Positions 50,991 to 62,280 of a DNA stretch of 64,000 bases are shown here, piece by piece. The stretch comes from Azorinus chamasolen (Eukaryota > Mollusca > Bivalvia > Cardiida > Solecurtidae): assembly GCA_963576725.1 (NCBI GenBank), contig OY755244.1, forward strand, positions 80,971,121 to 81,035,120, read 5' to 3'. Position numbers and translations under genes: made by a program. A model generated the notes under the pieces. The model saw only the letters and a program-made list of their open reading frames with translations. It was not told the origin of the DNA and did no database searches. How positions within the stretch are numbered: position 1 is the stretch's first letter; every line of letters starts with the position of its first letter.

Positions 50991-53119
50991 AGGGAAGGGG
51001 TAAACCAGAATTTTAATAATGAATAATTTAGGTCTCTATAAGCAGGTGGCTGCTGAGTGTGGGGAGCAGACGGGCATGGAATTCAAAAAGGATTTCTGCA
51101 CGATTTTTTTCGAACCTGAAATCCGCTGCCACCTGTCTTGAATAATAACAATATATAGAGGATCTTACATGAGTGTTCATTACGCATTGTTTTTGTGGGA
51201 CGAGTTTGCTATAGTAGTGTGACACGAGCTTTAGCGAGTGTCATATTCATTGTAGTAGACGGGTTTCATAGATGCAGTGTCTGGTGGGCACGAGTGTAAA
51301 ATTTCTTTATCACATAATCCTTAAAATGCTTTAGAAAATAAAACGGACTAGCTGACGGCTGTTTCTGCCATTGCTTTACAAACAGCGTAGTAATACAAAA
51401 GACGACCCGCATGAAATGCTATGATTGGCTAACGCTTTTTAAATGAGAGGTATGATTGGCTATCTTGCTGATTTGCATAAAAACGCACTGTGCAATTCTG
51501 CGAAATATGGCACCCTGTTACGACACTCCCACATGGTAGATTATGTGATAAACAGTGAAACTAAGAAGAGTATCCAGTTTCGGAGGGTTTTTAGATATAT
51601 GTCATTACTGTATATACATGTATAAGAACGGTCACTTGCTGATTATTGTTGGTGTTTCACTCTTTGTTTGTAATGTAATCTTATTGTCTAGATCTGCATC
51701 TGGATCCAAGCTGCTTACATAGGTCATAAATGACAGAACAGAGAGTAGGAAAAAAGTGTATAGATCTGGTCCACCAAATGAAACATAAATGTATGAAAAA
51801 AATACAGTAATCCTTTCAGTGGATATTACTTGTAGGGCATAAAAATGGCTAACCCTTTCATAGTTAACCCTTCCCTTGCTGAATTTTAAAATACATTTCT
51901 CCTTCTTTACCCATGCCCTGTTGTATAATAACATATATCTTTGCTGTGTGCAGGTGTTTCGCTGTGCGGTCGCTGCTGTGGAGTGCACTGGTTGCACAAT
52001 CAATTTGTAAATAGTGCAGACCCTGGTGAGACAGCTCCTGCAGAAGGTGTCTGATCTGGGTCTTCACTATTTACAGGTACGTAAATTGACGTAAATAGCA
52101 AGCGAAGGGTTCAGTAAACTTTATTGTATATCTGTATCACAGTTGCCAAAAAAGGTATACTTTGTGAGAAAATTTTGAATGGGTGGCAGTGCAACTTTCC
52201 AAGTTGACCCTTAGGGCTAGGTTACCAGGTACCAGCTGGATCTAAAATGTCTGCAAACATCTGGACTCATGATGATACAAGAAATAAGTGATTTGAATGA
52301 GGTATTGCTGTAATGTTAAATTGTTTATGTAGCTGTTAAAAAACTACATGCATATATTTAATCTATTATATCTGGTTCCCGAGTGTGCACGAAAGGGTTT
52401 GTATGTAATCGTTTGCTAAATATATGTACATGTATTGTAAACATGTTATATACATGTATAGCCTCTGCAGCCCTAACCATTTCCCTCAAACGTTTTTGTA
52501 TGCTTCTGCAAATGGTGTGATCTCGGATTAGATTGTTGTCTGATCGGGGCCTACTCGTTTTTTGCGTAAAATAGGTCTGATTTTCTAAATTTTACTGCCG
52601 GCACTGGGATGCCTTGTGTGCATATACCATTATAGAATTTTCTGCGAGTAAATGATCATGATGTAATCATTACATGAATATTCAACAGGGAAAAGGTTGA
52701 CTGGTCAGTGTATAGGAAATGGCTGTTGTCTGTTTTAGTTTTGAAGTCTGCTTATTGTAGATAATTCACAGTGACTGTCAAATTGCTTTTGGTGTAGATT
52801 TTTTGGAAGCTGAGTTTATTGGCAGTATGACACTCATCGAGTCTAAGGAAGTACATTTTGTTGGGGTTTTTTGGGGGATACTTGCATTACCGGTAATATA
52901 TACTGGACATATGGGTTAATAGATTTTTGATGCAAAATTACAGCTGATCCTTACTCATCTTATCTAAATGTTGTATGGAAAATATAGTAACTTTAACTTT
53001 GGCAGAACATTACTATTTCTAGTGGTAAATGTTTTTGTTTAGTTGTCATTTTTATGTCTCGATAGGGGTTCTCTCAAATCTGATAAATTATATATGTAAG
53101 TATAAAATGACGATGCTAG
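50991..53119. other. MITE-bearing intergenic DNA
   Basis: Holds a family-D MITE in reverse (51868-52109). A C-like palindrome (GCAGGTGGCTGCTGAGTG...GCTGCCACCTGTC, about 51042-51138) and scattered B-type remains are also present. The rest is AT-rich with no supported gene. Confidence 0.55.
51868..52109 (-). mobile_element. TTAA-type MITE, family D, reversed
   Basis: TTAA at 51864-51867. The right flank is TTCA, so one target copy has mutated. The body matches 59729-59970, with a partly decayed dyad (CTCCTGCAGAAGG). Confidence 0.78.
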
Positions 53120-55938
53120 ATGGAGACTAGAATTCTTTCAGTAAATTGTCAGGGCCTGGGCTCATTAGAAAAAAGAAGAGATGTTTTTGACTACCTTAAA
53201 TCAAAGAAATATAATATTTATTGCTTACAAGACGTACACTCTACAGCTAACACTGAAAATCTTATCAGAATGCAATGGGGTTGTGAAGGAATTTTTAGCT
53301 CTGGTAACTCTAAATCCAGAGGTGTGGCAATACTTTTTCAAAAGGGGACTGATTATAAGATACATGACTATATAATAGACGCAGATGGAAACTATATTGT
53401 TGCTGATATATCAGTAGATAATAACCGATTTACACTAGTGAATCTTTATGGACCGAACAATGATGTCCCAATATTTTATGAGTTAATAATGAAACAAGTT
53501 GACATATACAATAATGAAGGGCTCATAATGTGTGGTGATTTTAACTTGGTCCAAGAGCCTGAGCTGGATTATAATAATTACAAACATATTAATAATAAGA
53601 ATGCTAGATTAAAAGTTTTAGAAATCATAGAAAAATGTACAATTTACTTGACCCATTCAGAGAAAAGTACTCACAACTCAAGAGATTCACATGGAGAAAA
53701 AAACGCCCTTTAAAACAAGCACGCCTAGACTTCTTCTTAATTTCTGAAAATTTATTAAGTTCAGTTGATAAATGCAACATTGAAAATAGTTATAGGTCAG
53801 ATCATTCCATGATCACTTTAAATCTCATTTTCAATCCTTTTCAGAAAGGAAAGCCATTATGGAAGCACAACAATTCACTTCTTAAGGATATAAAATATAT
53901 AGAAACCATAAATGAAAAAATTGAGTACATTAAACAACAATATGCAATTCCTGTTTATAATATGGATAGTCTAAAAAACATACCAAATGAACAAATACAG
54001 TTCACAATAAATGATCAACTTTTTCTAGAAACATTACTAATGGAATTAAGGGGGCAAAATATATCATACTCTAGCTACAAAATAAAACAGAGAAATGCTT
54101 TGGAAAAAGAAACTGTTGAAAAAATTAAAAGCCTTGAAAGTAACCTTACATCGGACAAAATAATAGAATTAGATGAACTCAATAAGCTGCTGTTAGATAT
54201 AAGAAAGGAGAAAATGAAAGGTCATATCATAAGATCAAGAGTTAATATAATTGAAGATGATGAAAAACCAACTTCATACTTTTGCAAACTTGAATCTCAT
54301 AATTGTGCCAGCAAAATAATTCCTAAAATTGAAAAAGAAGATAGAACTGTGATATCAAATCAGCATGAAATATTAGAAGAAGCAAAGTCCTATTATGAGA
54401 AACTATACAGTCAAGATTTCTCAGAGGATACAGATTTAGACTTAGAAACGGAACTTCAAAATTGCACTTTCAATAAACTTAATCAAGATGAGTCAGTTTC
54501 CCTAGATGGTTTTCTCTCATATGAAGAAATTACGAAGTCACTAAAAGGCATGTCAAATAATCGTAGTCCTGGGTCAGATGGATTCACCCCTGAATTTTTC
54601 AAAGTATTTTGGAAGAAAATAGGGCAATTTGTTTTACGATCTATAAACTATGGGTATAAAATGGGCGAATTATCTATTACACAAAGAGAGGGAATTATTA
54701 CTTGCATACCAAAAGAAAATAAACCAAGACAATTCTTAAAAAACTATAGACCTATATCGTTGCTGAACTGTATATACAAGATAGCGTCTGGTGCAATTGC
54801 AAACAGACTTAAACAAGTTTTAGATAAATTAATTCATGAAGACCAAACAGGATTTATGTCAGGGAGATTCTTGGGTCAAAATACAAGGCAGGTTTATGAT
54901 ATTATGCAATATACAGAAGAACATAATATACCTGGATTAATTTTACTGGTAGACTTTGAAAAAGCTTTCGATTCTATATCTTGGAATTTTATACGGAATG
55001 TATTAAGGTTTTTTAACTTTGGTGACTCCTTCATTAAATGGTTTACTCTGTTGTATAAGAATGCTAGGCTATCGGTCAACCAGGGTGGTCATCTGTCAAA
55101 TTTCTTCACAATCAGTCGTGGCTGCAGACAAGGGGATCCGATATCAGCTTATATATTTTTATTATGTGCAGAAATACTAGCTATTAAATTACGAAATAAC
55201 ACAAATATTAAAGGCATTACAATTAATGGAACAGAATACAAATTATCCCAATATGCAGATGATCTATCTGCTATATTAGATGGGTCTAGTTTGTCTCTAA
55301 ATGAAACATTAAATGAATTGCACAGATTTTCAAAATATTCTGGTTTAAAAGTCAACTTTGAAAAAACACATGTAATATGGATAGGATGCAAAAAGTACAG
55401 TACTGATTCAATTAAAACAAAGTGGAAACTTTCATGGGGAGTAAATAGGTTTAAATTGTTAGGGATTATATTTGATGTGGACCTTTCAAACATGGTTATG
55501 CTCAACTATACTGAAAAAATACAAAAATTAAAAGCTCTGATATCAAATTGGAATCGACGGTATTTAACACCTATGGGGAAAATCACAGTAATTAAAACAC
55601 TACTTCTCCCCCTACTTAACCACCTCATTATGTCACTTCCAAATCCTCCTAATGAAATCTTAAAGGAAATAAATTCATTGTTCTTTGACTTCATTTGGCA
55701 AGGGAGTGCGAAAATAAAAAAAGCAGTGTTAGTTAAACAATACTTTGAAGGGGGTCTTAAGATGATAAATTTAAAATGTTTTATAGAAGGTTTAAAATCA
55801 ACTTGGTTGAGAAGATTAATAACAAACTACGGTAAATGGAACAAAATTCTAGAATGTAATATTGATTATAGTAAAATTTTCTCTTTTGGATCCGAGTATC
55901 TACAACAATGTGAGAAAAAAACCGGAACCAACTCGTGA
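53120..55938 (+). pseudogene. LINE ORF2 (APE endonuclease + reverse transcriptase), frameshifted and 3'-truncated
   Basis: The endonuclease part (53120 to about 53640) has ILSVNCQGLG, CLQDVHST (D where E is usual) and CGDFN. The frame then shifts by one base near 53635-53645, and the rest continues in the next frame with LKQARLDFFLIS and RSDHSMI. RT motifs are all present: SPGSDGFTPEFF, NYRPISLLNCIYK, LLVDFEKAFDSISW, GCRQGDPISAYIF, YADDLSAIL and FKLLGIIF. The frame ends at 55938 in unrelated sequence, so the usual C-terminal region is missing. The family is L1/Tx1-like by RT motifs. One frameshift plus truncation makes this copy unable to give a full ORF2 protein. Confidence 0.88.
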
Positions 55939-57600
55939 TTACGTAATTCGGGTGTTCTCCGCTGGGAATTACCCTGATTGGTCCATACCAAAATAGGCCA
56001 AGCGTGTATCACAGCATGACAGCGTGCTAAAGGTGGTCTGTCTGTGTAGAGAACTAACAGATAATCTCCCACAGGGAGGAAAATATCGGTCACTAAAAAG
56101 ATTGCCATGGTAAAATTTCAAAACGGTAGGGAAAACTAAAAAGGGCCCATTAATAAAAATGGTATCTTGGCAGCCAGTTGGGGGGGGGGGGGGGGGGGGG
56201 GGGGCGAGCCCCCCCACCTGGGTTGTCAACAACTGCGATGGCAAATACAGTGGTAAAGTGCATGTAAACAAAAACATTTAAGTGAAACAAACTGTATTCA
56301 CCTATCGCTAATGTACTCGCTGATTGAGTTAACGGAATAACTGTAGAAAAGCATTAAAGCGTACGACTTTATGTTGTATCATTTTAATATCTGCTCAAAG
56401 TCTGAAACGACGGTCTTTTCGTCAGTAGTAACCGAAATGTATGACTTGGTATTAATAATTTCCTGCTTCGAGACATCGATATAATATAGTTGTCAACTAA
56501 TAATGACATTATTCGATGCCTTATCAGCAAATAAAGACATACTTTGAATAGAAATCCTGTAAACCCTTTTTAAGATGTCTAAAAGAAATTATTATTGGTT
56601 TAGGTGGAAGAAGGTGTTCATTTGAGCTATAAAATGAAATGCATTTGTCAATTATATCAAAAATTATGTTTTTCCAGTTTGAAAGAGCATTAGACTCAAC
56701 ATGTTCACTATACGACACCATTTAATACATAAATGTTGTAAAAGTCTTAGCAATCTGACATGGACAAGAGTTTTAAAATCTATCACATGGCCAGCCGGAG
56801 AAAAGCAAAATTTTGAGGAGGCACAATCTCAATTATCCGGTATATTATCATCAATATTAATGTCCGCAACAATTGTATTATAATTGAAAATATATTTCTG
56901 ATAGATGCGTTATATTTCTAGCAGATAATAGACAGTTCTGTATGTTTAAAGTATTTAGGAATAGTTTCTATTACGTTTTTGTCTGTGAATATTTTTTAGG
57001 TCAATAAAATCAATACCTTTATCAATATTCAGATAGTCAATGTGTGGTCTGAGAACATGTGGAGTAAAGCTTTATATCAAACTAGCCGTTCCTATGAGAG
57101 GATCTGATCTACACTTGATTTTTACCGGCTTGCTTGTCAATTTCTTTTAATGAAGCTATTGATAAGGTAGAACGTCTAGACAGCATGGCATGTTTACCAG
57201 AAGTTAGACGTAAAGTATGTAGATCAAGAATACGTTTGTGTAATCGATAGGCGTACTCCTTGCACCTGGCCTTAGAAGCACAGCCTGTTTCACTAACGTA
57301 TTGCATACCGCAACTAAATTCAGCAGCAGTGGTGGTTGAATCAGTATTCACCAGTCTCAGTATTATACACAGCTTCCATTACAATGAGTAGATTTCAATA
57401 AATTAGCATATTAATAGTGTTTCATTTATAGTAATTAATTCGAATGACCAACCGCCTCACACATTTGAATATATACACAGTACTAATTTTTATAAGGTAT
57501 AAAATAAACAAAATGAAGTTTAAAAGTGAAATAATTTGATGCACAACAAATTAATCAAAATAAATAAACAATCAAAACGGGAGATAATCCTATTAGGCCG
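55939..57600. other. Repeat fragments, no gene seen
   Basis: A G(25) tract lies at 56180-56204. The segment 56224-56356 resembles 46125-46234 (GCGATGGCAAATACAGTGG). A minus-strand stretch at about 56524-56721 (LKKGLQDFYSKY) might be a LINE remnant but is too weak to call. Confidence 0.45.
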
Positions 57601-58720
57601 GGTCCTAGTCATGGTTACCGTAGCACCCCCCTAGACATTTTTCATGGGTACCAACTTGTTCGTTGGGGTACTCAGAACACATTTTGAGCATGCCCCCAAA
57701 ATAAGTTTTTATTTAACGGTTTCCATGGTAACCCGACGTAATTTTCGAAACTACCTTGGTTCAGAAAATGCGTCATAACTTTGATTTTAGAGGCACTAGA
57801 ATGACAAAACAAGTACCAAAGTAAAGCAGACATACAACTTGAATAAGATATATACTTTAATTAATATTCATAAATGCATTCTTATGAATATTAAGCATTT
57901 ATGAATATTAATGAGGAAGTAAATAAAATGTGGGACTTTTTTTTAAAAAAGGGAGTTTGTTGTTTAGTCTGAGAGGCTTATTAATGCACAAAAATTATTG
58001 AATTCAGGTTTAAATTGTTCGTTGGGGTCCTCTGAACACATTTTGACAATTTCCCTAAAATAATTTTGTCCCATCTATGTTTTATTAAACGGTTTCCATG
58101 GTAACCCGAGGTAAATTTCGAAACATTCTTGGTTCAGAAAATGCGTCAAAGAGGCAATGGAAGGACAAAATAAAAACCAAAGTAAAGCAGAGACATAAAG
58201 CTTAATTATGATATATAATTTTAATAATATTCATGTATGCTTACTTATGAATATTAACGAGGAAGTAAAAGAAATCCACTGTTTTAGAAAAAAGAGTTTG
58301 TTGTTTAGTCTTAGAGGCTTATTAATGCACAAAAATATTGAATTCAGGTTAGAATGGTTCGTTGGGGTCCTCAGAACACATTTTGAGCATTCCCCCAAAA
58401 TAATTGTGTCCCAGCTATGTTTTGTTAAACGGTTTCCATGGTAACCCGAGGTAAATTTCGAAACTACCGTGATTAAGAAAATGCTTCATAACTTTGTTTT
58501 AGCGGCAATAGAAGGATAAAACAAAAACCAAAGTAAAGCAGAGACATATAGCTTGAATATGATATGTAATTCTATCAATATTCATAATGCATTCTTATGA
58601 ATATCAACGAGGAAGTAAAAACAAATCCATATTTAAGTAAAACGAGTTTGTTGTTAAGTCTGAGAGGCCTATTAACATACAAGAACATTGAATTCAGGTT
58701 TAAATGTATTTCTATAAAGC
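57600..58720. repeat. Tandem repeat, about 330-360 bp units x3
   Basis: Units begin near GTTCGTTGGGGT (57659, 58018, 58358) and share AACGGTTTCCATGGTAACCC and AATATTCATAAATGCATTC. No coding potential was recognised. Confidence 0.8.
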
Positions 58721-59388
58721 ATGTATATTTAAGCTAATTTTCATGTAACGTACGTAAATGAATAAGCAATTTTACATGAGCACTACATTTAGCATTGTTT
58801 CGAGTGTACTATCTTTTCTATTATTTATTTTACGTAAAATACCAGATATTGAACAAAAAATGACAAGAGCAGAGGATCATTGCTTTGGGTTCATGAATAA
58901 AAATGCATATTTATGAATATTAATGAGATGTAAAAATAATCACAATTGAATGAGCTGTTCTTCTTATCTGAGATTATTTTAGTTAACCAGTACAGAACTT
59001 GATACTGACTGAAACAGACATATTGATGTTCATGTATATAAATGTGTAGATAATGAATATTATTTTCAAAATCATGAATATTAATGAGAATGTAAACTGT
59101 TGTTGGAAAGTAAATGCAATATACATGTATGTGAACAACATACTTCTTGTAAGAAAATACAGCGGAGGAATTGAGCCTCATGCATGTTTTATGATGAATA
59201 ATAATTTTATGAGTGTCTTGCAATACAATAGAAAATATATAGCATCTCAGCTGCAATAATCAGCTTATGTTTACCCATATCAGCCTTGCGTGACTTTGAA
59301 ATTACTCGCGATGTCTTATGTATTTGCTTAATTATTTACCACAGCATACCAGACCAACGTAATGCTTCTTGTGGGCATTTTGCGGCAG
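58721..59388. other. AT-rich intergenic DNA
   Basis: ATTCATAAATATGC-like motifs related to the preceding repeat. No exon was recognised. Confidence 0.4.
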
Positions 59389-59695
59389 ACTGGACAACTC
59401 ACAACGTGTGCCAGGCCTGCTGCGGATGCTCCGCTTCAGCTCCCTGTCCAGTTTCGTCCCTCTGGACAGGGGAGACGTGGGAGATTGCTACCCGACGGAA
59501 GAAGTATTCTTCTCTTTGGTCAGCGACTCCATCGCCACAGACAAATCACTGTCCTCTAAAGCCCAGAAGAAGCCTGATTCTTCTTTAAAATCTCTTTCGT
59601 CAACAGCCCCTGTGGTGCAGTCGATTCCCCAGTTGTTAGTTGCAGCTCGGCACCCAAGTGCTGGCCCGGGCGCGGGTTCCCCGTTTACCTCTTGA
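59389..59695 (+). CDS. Possible terminal coding exon of an unknown host gene
   Basis: An acceptor-like GGGCATTTTGCGGCAG precedes an open frame of 102 codons that ends in TGA at 59693-59695. The sequence is GC-richer than its surroundings and protein-like (LLRMLRFSSLSSFVPLDRGD, then VGDCYPTEEVFFSLVSDSIA, then a Ser/Lys/Pro-rich tail). An in-frame stop just upstream of the acceptor fits an exon boundary. No family is recognised and no upstream exon was found. It could also be a transposon remnant. Confidence 0.4.
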
Positions 59696-59728
59696 ATGCT
59701 ATTCTTGATATCATTGAATATGTTTTAA

Positions 59729-59970
59729 CCCTTCGCTTGCTATTCACGTCAATATACGTACCTGTAAATAGTGCAGACCCAGATGAGACAGCTCCTGCAG
59801 GAGCTGTCTCATCAGGGTCTGCACTATTTACAAGTTGATTGTGCAGCCAGTGCAGCCCACAGCAGTGATTGCACAGCGACATACTTGTACACAGTGAAGA
59901 TATATGTAATTATACAACAGGGCATGGGTAAAGAAGGAGAAATGTATTTCAAAATTCAGCAAGAGAAGGG
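59729..59970 (+). mobile_element. Intact TTAA-flanked MITE, family D, 242 bp
   Basis: TTAA at 59725-59728 and 59971-59974. Ends CCCTTCGCTTGCT / AGCAAGAGAAGGG. The 71-bp central palindrome contains GACAGCTCCTGCAGGAGCTG. This copy serves as the empty-site reference for the Polinton insertion at 1336-18238. Confidence 0.88.
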
Positions 59971-59974
59971 TTAA

Positions 59975-62280
59975 ATGTACACATCTTATCTGGACCTCTG
60001 TATACGATAAATTTCTCTTAAATGCATGTCATAATTAGATCTATATTTGCATATTCAAGATATTTGCATACAAAATCAAAACACCAGACAGTTACTTTGA
60101 TGTCTGTTTCTTTGCTTATGAGATAACACATGTCTATTTCAACCATTTCTGCCAGGGATCATAATGCCATAACGCTTTCCCTGATGAATATTCATGTAGG
60201 AAATAATGACGTCATGAATACTAATAAGATTATTTTTTACAATGGCATATGAACACAGGACATTTTGCCCTAGGCAGAAGCTGTAGAATCAGATCTATAG
60301 TACACCATAAGCAAACAGAGCAGACCCTGATCAGACGGCTCCTATAGGAGCCGTCTGATCTGGGTCTTCTCTGTTTGCAGATGCGTAAAAATGCGCTTAC
60401 ATAAGGGAAGGGTTAATCTAATTGATATTCATAAAGCAATTATTCTGACCTTATTCATGTCATTCAAGGATCAACCCTTTGAATGCGGGATAAACATGTA
60501 TTGCCACTTGAAACTATTGTAGAACCAGACCGTGCATGATTAACTAGTTTAACATAGATTACGATACAGTTCGCACGTGATAGCAAGATTCTTTGATTGA
60601 ATAGATAAAACCAATATTAATCAAATAACCAATATCAACCAAATAAAAACAATTTTAACCAATCCAATCCCCTTTTTAATCAAATCTCTACAGAAACTGG
60701 TAGTTCTCCAGGCATTATTGGCTGACCTGCCTCTTACATATAAAGGTTGGCCTTAACATTGTTTCCGGGGTTTTAACATTCCATAACATTTTTATTGTCC
60801 TTTTATTCTATGATAAGAGTAAACCACCATGTTCTCTCTAAAATAGATCAAACGTAAGGCAGGAGATGTCACACGAAAGTTCACAGCAATTCCAGAAGCA
60901 CAAATGATGTGCACATCTAACCCATTCCCAAATAAGCTATTTTAGATACTACCTATACCAAAAAGGAGCATTCACTCGAGGAAAGGAAAACTTTAGAATT
61001 GTGTAGCTTTAAAACCATTGTGATAAATAGAGCATTTACTCCTATGAAGCAAATGCTCTATTTATCACAATGGTTTCAGAAAGTGTCTTTTACAGAGGCA
61101 TCAAAATGTGTCAAAATGAGGGAATATCCTAATATGGAAATAAAGAGAGTGTCACTTATAACCCATTCCCTTATGGGCTATTATTGATAAAATAGATCAA
61201 AAGTCACACGGAAGTCAACAGCAACCCCATAAGCAACAATACTGTGCACGCGCCCACATACACGCACATACCCTTCATAGGATTGTTTCTTATGGAATGC
61301 GGGTCTTGACATGCTAATTGCCATTTGCTAAACTGTCATTTGCCAAACGAAAAAAATTACGGAAGTGTTCTTCTCGCGTACAGATGTACAGAAATTGGGT
61401 ATTTTATTGTTTTGATAAGAATACAAAACATATTGTAGAATTATTATGCCGGCCGATCTGTCTAATCCTTGGATCCACCAAGCACTCTTCAGAGAAAAGA
61501 AACGAGAGTCAATGACAATACGGCAATTAGCAACTGGCATTTGGCAAATTAGCAATTGGAATTTGGCAAATTAGCGATTAGCAAATCAGCATTTGGCATT
61601 TAGCAACTGGCAAATTAGCGATTGGCATTTAGTAATTGGCATGGCCCGATTCGCATTCCGTACGATACCGACGAGGATCCTATAAGACCTTATTTCATTA
61701 AAATATCTGAACTGTATCATTCATCAAGGACACAAAACGTATTGTGGAAAGAAGCCCGCCGATATGGATCCCGGAAAGGCAATGCGGTTGCGGTACTTGA
61801 CTTACTAAACGTATCATCAAATTTACCGGGTACCAGCAAGCACTGAAACTAGAATAAATGGCAATTAGCAACTAGCAAAAAAGCAATAAGCATTTGGCAA
61901 ATTAGCAATTGGCATTTAGAAACTAGCAAAAAAACAACATTTGACAACTGGCAAAATAGCAATTGGCATATCCCGACCAGCATTTTTAGTTTCTTGTCTG
62001 TTCACCATCGAAAATACATCAGCGCTATATGGCCGTTATGTGTCGCAGCTCCGTTAACCCTTTCTCTATTCTATATTATTCCAAATTTCAATACCTACTG
62101 AATAGTCATGGACAAAATAGTTATAATGAAATATGGAAGAGGGAACATTGTAGCCGTTTTAGAAAGTAAAGAAACATATTCCATTAGCAAACAGAGCAGA
62201 CCCTGATCAGAGCCGTTTGATATGGGTCTACTCTGTTTGCAAATGCGTGCAAAAACGTTTATATGAACGAAAGAGTTAAC
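59975..62280. repeat. MITE-rich DNA and GGCAATTAGCAA-type simple repeats
   Basis: A near-perfect B-type palindrome lies at 60310-60379 and an A-type at about 61012-61078. About 61310-61340 and 61505-61980 carry diverged GCAATTAGCAACTGGCATTT repeats around a less repetitive core (61650-61850). No supported gene. Confidence 0.6.

Noticed and set aside
56524..56721. Minus-strand 65-codon frame considered as a LINE C-terminal remnant
   Set aside because: Only a weak resemblance (GLQDFYSKY). Not enough to call.
61622..61846. 74-codon frame between GCAATTAGCAA repeats
   Set aside because: No motif, no splice context, flanked by simple repeats. Insufficient support.
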